Positions 52,301 through 62,800 of a stretch of DNA of 64,000 bases are shown piece after piece. A model generated the notes under the pieces. It worked only from the letters and a program-made list of their open reading frames with translations, had not been told where the DNA came from and made no database searches. The translations under genes were made by a program, and so were the position numbers. Origin of the DNA: Helicoverpa zea (Eukaryota > Arthropoda > Insecta > Lepidoptera > Noctuidae); the NCBI RefSeq assembly GCF_022581195.2, contig NC_061455.1, positions 4,956,120 through 5,020,119 on the forward strand. The letters are read 5' to 3'. Positions within the stretch are counted from its first letter, which is position 1. Each line of letters opens with the position of its first letter.

Positions 52301-54290
52301 ACCATTCAACATTCAATACCAACCCTCAACGACTACCCATAATCAAATACGCAGTAATTAAATCAAACACGAATTCAGAAACTGCTCACAATCCTTTGAC
52401 TTCACGGCATCTGACTTCGAGATCCGGATTTCCATCAAATTAAGCACCGTCTTCGCAAAACTATTTATAAAGATTCCGTGGTAAAGGGGAGGTCTATTCA
52501 GGATGTGAAATTTGACGTGTGAGACCTCTGCCGGTTCAAATAAAGCGTTGAAGAGAACCCATTGTGCTGGGTTGAAAGGTGGAACATATCTATCTCATAA
52601 CCATCGCGACGCCTTATTATTCCTTGTGATTTCTTCATTTTGGTGTAAAAAGGGGATTTGTATAGAGATGTGAATGGTATGTTACAAGTTATTAGGTACG
52701 GCATGTGTGATTTGAAGCTGGTGTCTGGTTAAACACGTAGTTCCTGTTCTTGAGACATTGTGGACGGGTATATACAATCATGGTCACGTCTTTCATTATG
52801 AGATAGGAAATCTTCTGTGACCAAAAAGATCAAATTCGTGTAAAACCTAACTTTGTTTCTTCTAGAGCCTTTTGTCTACCATTGTCGCTGTAACTAATCT
52901 TTTAAATTAAACAATTCCGCATTTCCGGAAGGCTGGACATAAACCTTCATTTATATTCCATTTATGATCATTATTTTTTTAAATAGCCCTTTTGACAAAA
53001 TCTATGTTGTGTAGATCAGGTATAGAAAAAAACTTCAAACTTCAGTTAAAAACTAAAATGAAACCTGAAGAGGTATTAACAACTCCAAAGACATTTTCAT
53101 CTGATATGAAAACGTAGCCCATTGCGTGTGAATAAGAATACACGCAAAGGGCCTATACGACCCACGTGTATTATCCGTCCAATATCCAATGCCCTTCAGA
53201 AATACGTTTGAACAGCCCCTTTTCCCCCATTCTTTTAGGAATACGGGAGGAAGGAGATGTCAGGTAACACTGGTCGTTTTTGAAGATGATCTCAAAGCGT
53301 GTAAGTTCGCATTTATAAAGATTTCGAACGCATTCCGCAAATGAACACAATTTAAAGACGAATGCGTTTTTGGATTCTCAATTTGAATGAACGTTCGGCG
53401 CCCGATTCGACCGTAATGACGTCATATTTTGTCAGCCCCAATGTTTGGGGAACACACAAAAGGATGACAGCTAAAACGGTTATGCAGATGAAAGAATATG
53501 TTTTACCTTTATGTAATTTTATTTAAAAGCTTGTTCCTTATCTGAGTATAACTTATGTGAATTGATGTGAAGATTGTTAAGAGAAGGCAAGTAGGTATTT
53601 TTTATAGCGATTTTGATCACATGATTTACAGCCAATAGGTACAATCAATTATTTTGAAATTATTAAATTATTCATATGGGTAAAGTCCTTCTCAAGTATT
53701 GTCTGCTTATAATGTACCATTAACTACGTCTTTCACTCCAAAACCACTCCGATACTACTACCTACTGTTCCAAATCACAATGCAAATTAATTCCACCAAT
53801 ACCACTTGAAATGCTCATCAAATTGTAATATTTTGTACCTCAAATAACCTAAGGGAATTGCAAAGCCGTAGAAAGCCATACTCGTGGCGCATTAGCATCA
53901 AGTATATGTCATACACTCAACGAATTAATCTATATTACGCATGCATCAAAGGCTCTCAGTATGGGGTACTCCCGTGATTTGAACAATAGGAATTATGAGA
54001 TCTCGCTACGGGTAAGAGCTTCTTGACCTAATATGGAATTACGCAGCTACATTCATACGAATTTCAACATTATAAGTGTAAGTTTAGGATTGAAAATTAT
54101 TTGCATTGGTGACTTCAATTAATAGGATTTTGGTGAATTTGTTTGATGACGATTTCGCATTTTTATACGATTTTTTTTATAATTATTTCACTTACATTTT
54201 AAAGATTTTGAAGTGACAGCAACTGATATTTAATAAATAATTTACTCATGTAACATAAATAACTTGGTACCGATGTAATAAAAAATATAT
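49351..54290. other. Gene-poor interval up to the gene cluster
   Basis: No convincing gene. It holds the 39-bp duplication at 52,037. A palindromic TGACGTCA (CRE-type site) lies at 53,417 within a GC-richer block (53,100-53,460). The small open frames are unsupported. Confidence 0.4.
52037..52114. repeat. Two-copy 39-bp tandem duplication
   Basis: ATGTCTTCTTCATTTCCGAA AAACCTT(T/C)CTGAGATGT(A/G)T is present twice in a row with two differences. The unit is a multiple of three and stays open on the minus strand (ERFFGNEEDM-type repeats), but nothing else suggests coding. Confidence 0.85.
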
Positions 54291-54339
54291 AAATATTATC
54301 ATATTTCATTATAATAAAATATTATCATATTTCATTATA
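54291..54339. repeat. Two-copy 26-bp AT-rich duplication
   Basis: AAATATTATCATATTTCATT followed by ATA occurs at 54,291 and again 26 bp later, about 150 bp upstream of the next gene's promoter. Confidence 0.8.
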
Positions 54340-54443
54340 GTCACGATATTATTGAAATGACGTAGGTAATTATGGCATTTTCGTTTCACGAATTCTAGTA
54401 AGTACATTATGTGATATACTTTTAATGGATTTATGTTATCTTT

Positions 54444-54475
54444 TATAAGCGTACGCCGTTTTCAAGTGGCCAGTT
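54444..54475 (+). promoter_or_regulatory. Core promoter of the small secreted-peptide gene
   Basis: TATAAG at 54,444 is followed by CCAGTTT around 54,470, a spacing of 27 bp that fits a TATA box and initiator. The start codon follows about 22 bp after the presumed start of transcription, so the 5' leader would be very short. Confidence 0.5.
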
Positions 54476-54492
54476 TGTTTTCCATTTTCAAA

Positions 54493-55707
54493 ATGAAAAG
54501 CAAAATTATTCTAAGTATATGGATATTTCCAATAGTCTGTGAGTTTTAACTATATTGTTATTTTATGATACATATCTATCATTTTTTTATTTTTTCTATG
54601 TCGTTCGCTCAAATATTTTTTTTAGTATCAGTAGCATCAGCTGCGGCCATTCTCTTTGGTGGTGATGATGCCGAGGGCGGTGGTTTTGGCAAGTTTTACT
54701 ACAATTTATTTATTAAAAGAATATTTATTTATACATTACAAGAGCAGCATTTAATCGTTTATTAATATAAAATTTCAGGTTTTGCATCAACTATACCTGG
54801 CATGAGTATTGCGACGGGTGTATTGAATAGTGCCATGGGCATGGCAGGTAAGACAAGTTAGGTACTAGATAAATGTATTATTAGTTCCTAGTTTTTTATA
54901 ACATGTTAATTGTAACGTCTTTTCGTTTCATCAAATATAAATCTTTTTAGGTCACATGATGAATACTGGCACTGACCTGGCGACTAAAGGTATGATATCC
55001 TCCTAATGCCCTAATCTGGTCTTGAGACATCACCTACATAATCGGCAAGAATCGCATTAACACTGCGCGGCACTGTGACGCACACAAATGTTTCGTCTGG
55101 ATCATTCGCTCTAGCAAACAGTTACAGCAACAAATTGCGTACGGACATTTCCGAAATGTTCGCAAAATCACAACCTTTGTGTGCGAAAACTACTAACAGT
55201 GGAGTTGCGAGACTTTATTGGTAGAATCTCGCCATTACGCATTATAAGAATGTATACCAGCTGAACCTGCTACTCTGTAGAGTTACGAGCCTCTATTTGA
55301 TCTTGGTACGAGAAGCAATTTTATTAATGGAAAAATCTTTGTCAGTTTTTGCACCAGTTTTTTTTACAATTTACTCAAATGAAAATCTTTTGTTTTTGCA
55401 ATAGCTATTAGCATAGCGACCAGTATGGGTTAGTCATACAAGTTCTCCAAACATCAGAAGGTGAGTACAAATTACATTGAAAAAATACAGATTTCTCAAT
55501 TTTCTTAGTTGGGGGACAAAACTAGTTTAACACTATGTAGGTACAAAATAATCCATTAATGTTGTAATTTAATGTTTTTGTGTGTTTAAAAACCATGTAA
55601 AACAGCTAACAGATACCCAACTTTGGTAGATATTTACTTTCGATAATTATTTAATATACATTTTTATGTTTTCAGGAGCCGCTGTTCCAGTTGAGCAATA
55701 TTTATGA
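54493..55707 (+). CDS. Small secreted peptide, six exons, 90 residues
   Basis: Exons by splice sites: 54,493-54,538, 54,626-54,688, 54,779-54,847, 54,951-54,989, 55,405-55,428 and 55,676-55,707 (273 bp, stop TGA). Every intron is phase 1. Exon 1 plus the start of exon 2 gives a signal peptide (MKSKIILSIWIFPIV, then LSVASA), probably cleaved near SAAA. The mature peptide begins with a Gly/Asp segment (ILFGGDDAEGGGF), then Met/Ala/Gly/Thr-rich stretches (GMSIATGVLNSAMGMAG, MNTGTDLATK, AISIATSM), and ends VPVEQYL. There are no cysteines. Intron 2 appears to use a GC donor (GCAAGT); a weaker GT nine bases earlier (54,680) would also stay in frame. An AATAAA follows at 55,733. I do not recognise the protein. 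Its exon 1-2 architecture matches the repetitive gene at 59.9 kb, so I infer a relative, perhaps a silk-gland or other extracellular product. Expression data are the missing proof. Confidence 0.75.
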
Positions 55708-55732
55708 AGAAATCTTGCATAAATGTAATAAC

Positions 55733-55738
55733 AATAAA
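55733..55738 (+). terminator. Polyadenylation signal of the small secreted-peptide gene
   Basis: AATAAA 26 bp after the stop codon, in the expected position for the mRNA 3' end. Confidence 0.6.
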
Positions 55739-56733
55739 TACTGTAAAACTATATATGTATATCTGGTACCAATATTTATTTCCACTAAGCAATTTATAAT
55801 TTCAATTCTTATTTATTAAATGTTCTACAACGTAACACTTTTGTCTTTTGATATGTGGCCTCTTTCCTATTTCCATTGCTAGGTAGGAGAACTACAAATG
55901 AGATGAAAAGTATGTTTAAATGCTCATACTATAAAAATACTGTAACAAACAATTGAAAGACTGTCATATTAGATACTGGGAACCACTACGCACGTAGGGA
56001 TCAAAACTAGCTATGCCACTCTGGAAGTGTAGCTTTCTAACACTGATAGTATTGTTTAAATCGACTCAGCAGATTTGGAGCCTTTGGGGTAAAAAAAAAT
56101 AAAAAACAAACAAAAAAATAAGTAGGTATAGCACAGATAACATTCCAATACTTCACATTCCCTAGAAATATATGAAGATCTGAAAGTATGAGATGTTTAA
56201 AACGAAGGAGATGAATAATAAAAGATAATGTAGCTTCACAACAGTGGAAGAATTTATCAAATCGATCAATGATTTCGGAGGTTATTCATGTTAAACAAAC
56301 AATGAAAACTTTTTTCTTTTTACTAATATTGTAGATAACCTTTTCTACTACCAAAGTAGAGAATGAAAAAAAAATAATTACGAAATTACGCCTTTCCATG
56401 AAGTCTTTTCGATCGATGCGCATTATGTTCTAGAATCATAAGCTTCTGTAATAAGCACTGACAAAAACATACTTACATGACTTGTCTTTGATCTAAGGAA
56501 CAACCAGTTATTTGTCACAAACGTGATTGATTCTTGTGCCTTTTACATGCTACGATTTTACTTATGACTTGGTCTAGATAAAGGATTTTTACAATCTAGA
56601 AATTGAGATCGGATACTATTAATGGATGTCATTGTAACAATGTATTGCTTAAGACATTCAATGTATTGATTTAAAGAAATGTAAAATCACACATATATCG
56701 GAGCAAGCGGTAAGAAAGAACCATTTTCTCACA
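55739..56733. other. Intergenic spacer
   Basis: About 1 kb between the small secreted gene and the odorant receptor. It is AT-rich with A-rich runs near 56,093 and 56,370. I see no exon, and no TATA box or initiator that I would assign to the receptor. Confidence 0.5.
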
Positions 56734-58795
56734 ATGGCTGACAAATCATACGATTCTTTAAAAGAAAATTTTCTGCATGAAATGGATTTCATCAGTAACC
56801 TTGGCGTAAAAATGTTCATATATCCTTTTGTAGGCAGATCCAAGCTTGCCACTTACTGTTACCACATCACATATGGACTCTTATTTTTCACAATGACCCA
56901 ATTAATGATTACTCTAACCTTAATTTGTATTAATGACATCGACGTTTTCGAGATCATCAATGTGGCTCCGAACATCGGAGTCTGTCTCATGATTCTGATC
57001 AAATACGGGAAAATTCATGACAATAAAGTGCTGTATGATCAAATTAACAAACATTTTCGATTTGATATATGGGATGCTATTTCGGATACACCAGCCCACA
57101 AAGAGATTTTAAATAATAGTACATGGATGACTAAGATTATATTGAGATTTGAGTTCTACTACACTATTGGCTTGGTTATCGTCATTGATTTGTTTCCAAG
57201 ACTTATCATGGTTTACCAGAACAATATTTTGGGGAAAGAAAAACAGTACTTATACCCGTTTGACGGTTGGTACCCGTTTGATAAGATTCAATGGTATGAC
57301 GCTGCATATATCTGGGAAAGTTTCATGACAACAGTCGTAATTTTTGTCTTCGTTTATGTTAATATGCTCCATATGTCTTACACACGATTTATTTGTTTAG
57401 AATTAAAAATACTTGGTAGTTCCATGGAAGGACTAATTAGCAATGAAGAAGTTGTTAAAATCAAGAAACGTAAAGATGTCGATAGAATACATTGCAACAT
57501 TAGGAAAAAACTAAAATTTATAATTTGTAAGCATCAGTTTTTGGACAGGTAAGAAACGTGTGTGTTGTTTATAGAAATTAAAAATGATTTATTCAGCATT
57601 TACGCCATGTAGTAAATGTAGTAAAGTTAGGTAACATTTGACTTGCTTTTTCCCAACTAAGTTATGATTAGCTTCCAGTCTAAACATACCAGTATTTTAC
57701 ATGGAGCGACTGTCTAACTGACCTTCTTAACAGAGATACCTGTGCAACCCTATACACATACTCCTACATCATGGTAGGACTGGTGGTACGACTTTCTCGT
57801 AACTATCCTATAGTAAAATGGAAATCGAAAATAATATTTTCTTTTGATTGCAGAATAGTATCTGATTTAGATGAAGTTCTGGGTGATGGCATGTTTTTGA
57901 CATACTTATTTGGATCTGTATTCATTTGCTTGACTATATTTACAGCAACGGTAAACCTTTTCCTTACATTTTAAATAATTTTAAATATAAGTAAAAAGGC
58001 AAATTAAGTAACTAATATCCTAATTATTTCCTAGGTCGTGGATAATCTCTACAAATCTATGAGATATTTTTCCTTCTTTTGTTCTTTGCTTGTGGAAGTT
58101 TTCATCCAGTGTATAATAGGACAACTTCTTATAGATCACGTAAGTTATATTAGGTAATCTATGCTTATATCATAAAGCTAATGAGCTTATTTATTTGCAT
58201 TAATTCTTGTATTGTTGGATAGCATATATTTTCAGTGTGAGTTATTCTCTGCGACACAGAAAAACCGTCGGCAGGAGCTAGTACCTATCGTTATATTTTC
58301 CTAGCTTTATCATGCATTAAAATTGTGGTAATACTACTCGAGATAAAAGTTTACCTTCTTTTCCCTCATTCCTTGTTCTCCACCTTTTTGCGAATCTACT
58401 ATTTCATAGAAAGCGATGTTGTAATTTGATAATTTGATATCTACTTGTATTCATTTACCCAATGTACCTCTCGATATGTTTTCAGAGTAATAAACTAGAA
58501 AGAGCCATATACTTCGCAGACTGGGTGTATGCTGATTCAGATACAAAAAAGATGTTGCTAATATTCTTGATGCGTTCACAAAAACCTTTCGGTTTGAGCG
58601 CAAAGGGCTACTTGACTATGAATTTAGACACTTTTAGTGGGGTAAGAATTATAAATTAAATCTACTAGAAGCACCGATTTTTGCTCCTATTTACAGTAAA
58701 ATGTGTTTGATTTCCAGGTCTGCAGCTTGTCCTACCAGTTTTTCAATTTACTGCGCACTGCATACTCGGAGTAATAAATTATCAATAAATTAATA
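56734..58795 (+). CDS. Insect odorant receptor, five exons, C-terminus frameshifted
   Basis: Ligand-binding subunit of the insect seven-transmembrane odorant receptor family, which works with the co-receptor Orco as an odour-gated cation channel in sensory neuron membranes. Exons: 56,734-57,548, 57,854-57,950, 58,035-58,139, 58,486-58,641, then 58,718 to the stop. Intron 1 is phase 2, the others phase 0, each with good GT-AG sites. Family signs are seven hydrophobic segments (about residues 43-66, 74-92, 135-155, 195-215, 285-305, 310-335, 388-400), the extracellular-loop motif YLYPFDGWYPFD at 172-183, the FADWVYADSDTKKMLLIF-like stretch in exon 4, and SLSYQFF opening the last helix. Length to that point is 400 residues, normal for the family. 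In exon 5 a run of seven T (58,739-58,745) shifts the expected ending NLLRTAYSE (stop 58,774-58,776) to SIYCALHTRSNKLSIN (stop 58,793-58,795). This may be a sequencing error, a null allele or a changed tail. Confidence 0.9.
58739..58745 (+). other. T7 homopolymer causing frameshift in the receptor
   Basis: Seven consecutive T follow the codons for LSYQ. Six would keep the conserved ending in frame; seven change the last nine residues and move the stop 19 bp downstream. Homopolymers are common sites of both assembly error and true indels. Confidence 0.8.
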
Positions 58796-59840
58796 TCAAT
58801 ATCAATAAATTAATAAATATCTATTATATGTCTTAATCGTCATCATTGAGTACCAATACATCGCGCCAAATAACTTTGCATCTCTGTAGCTCTCAACACA
58901 ACACAGCAGTAATAGCAGCTTAGAATATAACCCCCAAGTGCACTGTTAAGGTTTTTGCAATGAAATCCAAATTAAAATACTTAGCAATCAACCAAGTTTG
59001 TTTTATTTACTTGCTTAAAAACACTATGTACAATGGTGTTAATCAAATCAATTGAAGATTGCACATGTTAATACCCTTCTTTTTTCGTGACCCTGTTTTA
59101 TCCTAGCTTATGTATTTATCTACATATTAATATCTAGTATAAACAGGAATGTACATGTAAATTGAAGCTTTTACATTTAACTTTACGATACTTATAGGTA
59201 CATAATACAAAAAGTTGGCAAATAACCTATACCCATGCCCTTATTCCATTTGCTCCATACTTTGAAAAACACCATCTCTAAAAAGTTCTTACAAAATCAA
59301 ATATGTACCACAAAACCGCTTCAAAGAAAAATGAAAATGTATTTATCAGCAAGATTTTCACATAGAAACATAATATGAATATTTGCAGAAACCTCCACAA
59401 AATAACGGCATGCATTCGACGACGCAAATGTAGAAAACTGAACAGCCAATGGCTTCGTATATTGAAATCGGCTCTAGGGACGTCATAAAAGCAAGATGTC
59501 TACCTTCATATCGAGAGAGTGGATGAAAAATAGGCGTATTGAGCGTGTATTGTCTCACTGCATAGCATTTTCACCCTATATTGAATCTGTTTATTTCATA
59601 ATTAAAAGCAAGTAGATAACTAATGGAAGTATTAGTTTATCTATACGCAAATGTCTGTTCTACAGTACTAAAACTGAAACTAAGGGGATTTTACAGTATA
59701 TATAGGTAATTATAATGATAACTATCTATTCTATTATTACATATCTATCACGAACACTATAAAGAAATGTCATAAAAGTTTTATTAAATTAGTTCATCAC
59801 GAATTTGGTGTAATTTTCGTATTTTAATTGATTTGGTTTG
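58796..59840. other. Intergenic spacer before the repetitive secreted gene
   Basis: Begins with an (AATAAATTAATATC)-like AT-rich run that contains several AATAAA signals suited to the receptor mRNA end. The rest is AT-rich without an exon I can support; the minus-strand frame at 59,358-59,558 has no context. Confidence 0.5.
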
Positions 59841-59841
59841 G

Positions 59842-59876
59842 TTTAAATACTGTAGCGTTACCTGGTCTCATCAGTC
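59842..59876 (+). promoter_or_regulatory. Core promoter of the repetitive secreted gene
   Basis: TTTAAATA at 59,842 and an ATCAGTC initiator at about 59,870-59,876 lie some 28 bp apart, as expected for a TATA-type insect core promoter with a TCAGT initiator. The start codon follows about 22 bp after the initiator, giving a very short leader as in the small gene upstream. Confidence 0.6.
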
Positions 59877-59893
59877 CAGGCACTCGTTGGAAG

Positions 59894-62800
59894 ATGGGTA
59901 CCAAACTGTGGGCTATAGTTCTCTTAGTCACATTGCCTTCGGGCTTATTAGCACAGGATGGTGAGTTCCATTTTTTTATTTTTAGATTTTCCTATTGTAG
60001 CCAACATTTTATTTTTTTATTTGTTAAATATTTTGAATAAATAACAAATAATGATTCTGTAAAATGCATGAAATGAAAAAAACATGAATTACTTTACGTG
60101 GATGATATTTAGCGAAATCAGTTAAGTACTATATAAACTTTTATCCGACAACCTGCAACCCCTTACAAAGACTACATCTTATAATTTGTCTGAAAATTTA
60201 CTTAACTTCTTTACAGTAATTTTAGATGATGGAGACGATTCCATAAGTTCTGCTGAGTCTCAAGCCCTGGCCCAATCAGGCAAGAATTTGATTTAAATAC
60301 CACACATACTATAGCTACATTAGGTTCTTACATTTATCTCAAACACAATTTCGGTCCGCAGATCGGTCGGTCGGTTCAACGACAAATGGTCTTACTACAA
60401 AAACTTAACCATGTGTCAAACACTTGTCTAAAAAAAGTGTGGTTCCAAAATGGACCTTATTTCAACGTCATAATTTGTCATTTTTTTAGACAAGTCTTAA
60501 ACTGACGTTTAAAAGTTTTTGTGGTAAGACGGAAAATGTTTGGCGACAACCCACAGCTTGGTTTTTATCGCTTTTTCGAATTTCAGTTTTGTGTTTAAAA
60601 AATTGTATCAACTGCTTCTTTACCGGCAATTAAATCATCTATAAAGTATTAATATAATTGTTGTTACTTTCTTTCATAGTTGCTGAGGGAGATGACGATG
60701 GCGGTTTAGGACTATCAAATGCTTACGCAAGTTCAATAGCTCGTAAGAACTTTTCATATCCATTTGTCAGAACTCAAAAAAATCTGTTTACACACCTATT
60801 CACTTGCCTACAAAATACTACGTTGGATTTATTCGGCTTTAAATAATAATATAAGCATAAGCTTGAATTATCCAAACTAATGCTGCCTTTCAAAGCCTCT
60901 ATAAGAATTATCAACCTTATGAACTTCGAAATTAGAATTAGTTTCGTATTAAAAGAAAAATATTTTTAAATATCTATTTGTCCCACTCTTATTTATATCT
61001 ATCCCTTTCATTTCGTGCGTGACGTCATTGACGTGTCATTTGTTTCATTACACGTTTTTTTTTTACTCTTTCCTACATGATCAGTCTATCCCTTTCATTT
61101 TATGCGTTTGGAACTTCCATTCAAATTCGCTTACTAAGCGACTTGCCAAAAGAAAAAAAAATCACATCTTAATGTTTACCAAGGAGTTTCGCAATAAAAT
61201 GATAATAAAATTGTGTTCGAAATTCAAACAAGCCAGCGCAATGAAAAGAAAAAAAAAGAAAATGGCGCGAAGATGATTGTGTTTTATTACGTGATTGTGC
61301 TTTCTTAATTTGAAATAAATAAATATAAAATTAATAAACCTTAAAATTATCGGTCAGTGGGTCGTCTTAGGGGCGGAGTTTGTTACATTTAATTCTTGAC
61401 TACTTACAAGTTCTAAAATTTGTTAAAGATTAATTTATCTAAATAACGCAACCTAGGTACAAACATGTATTAGCTGTGTGTTTTTAATAAGTTGAAAACT
61501 CAAGCAAATTTTTAATACGTTTACGTCAGAATTGGAAAATCCGTCTACCAAACCGGTGTTCTGATTTCCATAAGTTTTACTTTAATATCCCTTGTATGTA
61601 CATGATCATATGTTATATTAAACTATGTATATGGAATGGTAATTGATAGCCCGCTGATAGCTTTTTGATTGATAATTAGTCCTCCTTCTTAATTAATTCC
61701 TATCTCTACAGAATCTGGCGCGGACGGATATGGTGGTGACAGTGGAGCTCAATCTCTAGCCAACGCCTATTCTCGTAAGTTATTTTTTCAATACATTTTT
61801 AATTCGCCAATAAGTCTTACCTAGTCAAAGAAAATGAATAAATACAAAGAAAAAGGCAGTTTTTCTGTGTACATGCAACATTGAAGGCTGAGTTATCTTG
61901 GCTCTGTGTTGTGAATTAACTGTAAAAAATTATAATGTTTATAAATGGCAAGACTTTTGAGGCCGTGCTGTATACCTAACTAGCCGTTTTCCCGCGGTTT
62001 CACCCGCGTCCCGTGGGAGCTACTGCCCGCACCGGGATAAAATATAGCCTATGTTACTCGCAGATAATATAGCTTTCTAATGGTGAAAGAGTATTTAAAA
62101 TCGGTTCAGTAGCTTTTGAGTTTATCCGTTACAACCAAACAAACAAAGTTTTCCTCTTTATAATATTAAGTATAGATAGGCATTTAATTCTTACAGAGTC
62201 GGGTAGCGATGGATACGGCGATGATGGCTACTCGCAATCTCAAGCACTGTCAAACGCTTACAGTGGTAAAACATTTTTTTAAGTATATTTTAGATACATT
62301 CGAGGACAAGGTAACTCATCATCTGCTAAGCTTTTTTTTTGCTATTAATTGGCTTATTAAGGTGACCGCCTATTTGACCTTCTCAAACCAGTCACCCACT
62401 AGTCGGATAAGGCTGTCTGTCGGATTTTCTGACGTTTAAGTACTTCTGACTACCCGGATATGACGGCTGAGGCTCTCAATTTAATAACACGTTAACATAG
62501 AATTTTCATATTGATGATTTGTTTTTTAATTGCAGGAGCTGGTGGAGATGGGTCAAATTCAATAGCTTCAGCTAACGCTGCCAGCAGTGAGTCTATAGCT
62601 TTATTTTTCTTATTTGTGCCTTTATTGAAATGTAATGACTATAAACGCATTTCTTTATCTCCAACCAGTTAGGTGTTAATAATACGAAGGTAATAGATAC
62701 ATAGCTATATCGTAACTAATAAATAGATTGCATAGTACGATAATTAACTGAAAATATTCATCTTATTTCTGTAAAAAAATATGACGAATGGTTGTTTGTT

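Noticed and set aside
57771..57974. 67-codon frame starting before receptor exon 2
   Set aside because: The first part is intron; only 57,854-57,950 is exon, as shown by the acceptor and the receptor family sequence.
61019..61276. 85-codon frame in intron 3 of the repetitive gene
   Set aside because: Low-complexity Lys-rich tail, in an intron, without exon-like borders in phase with the gene.
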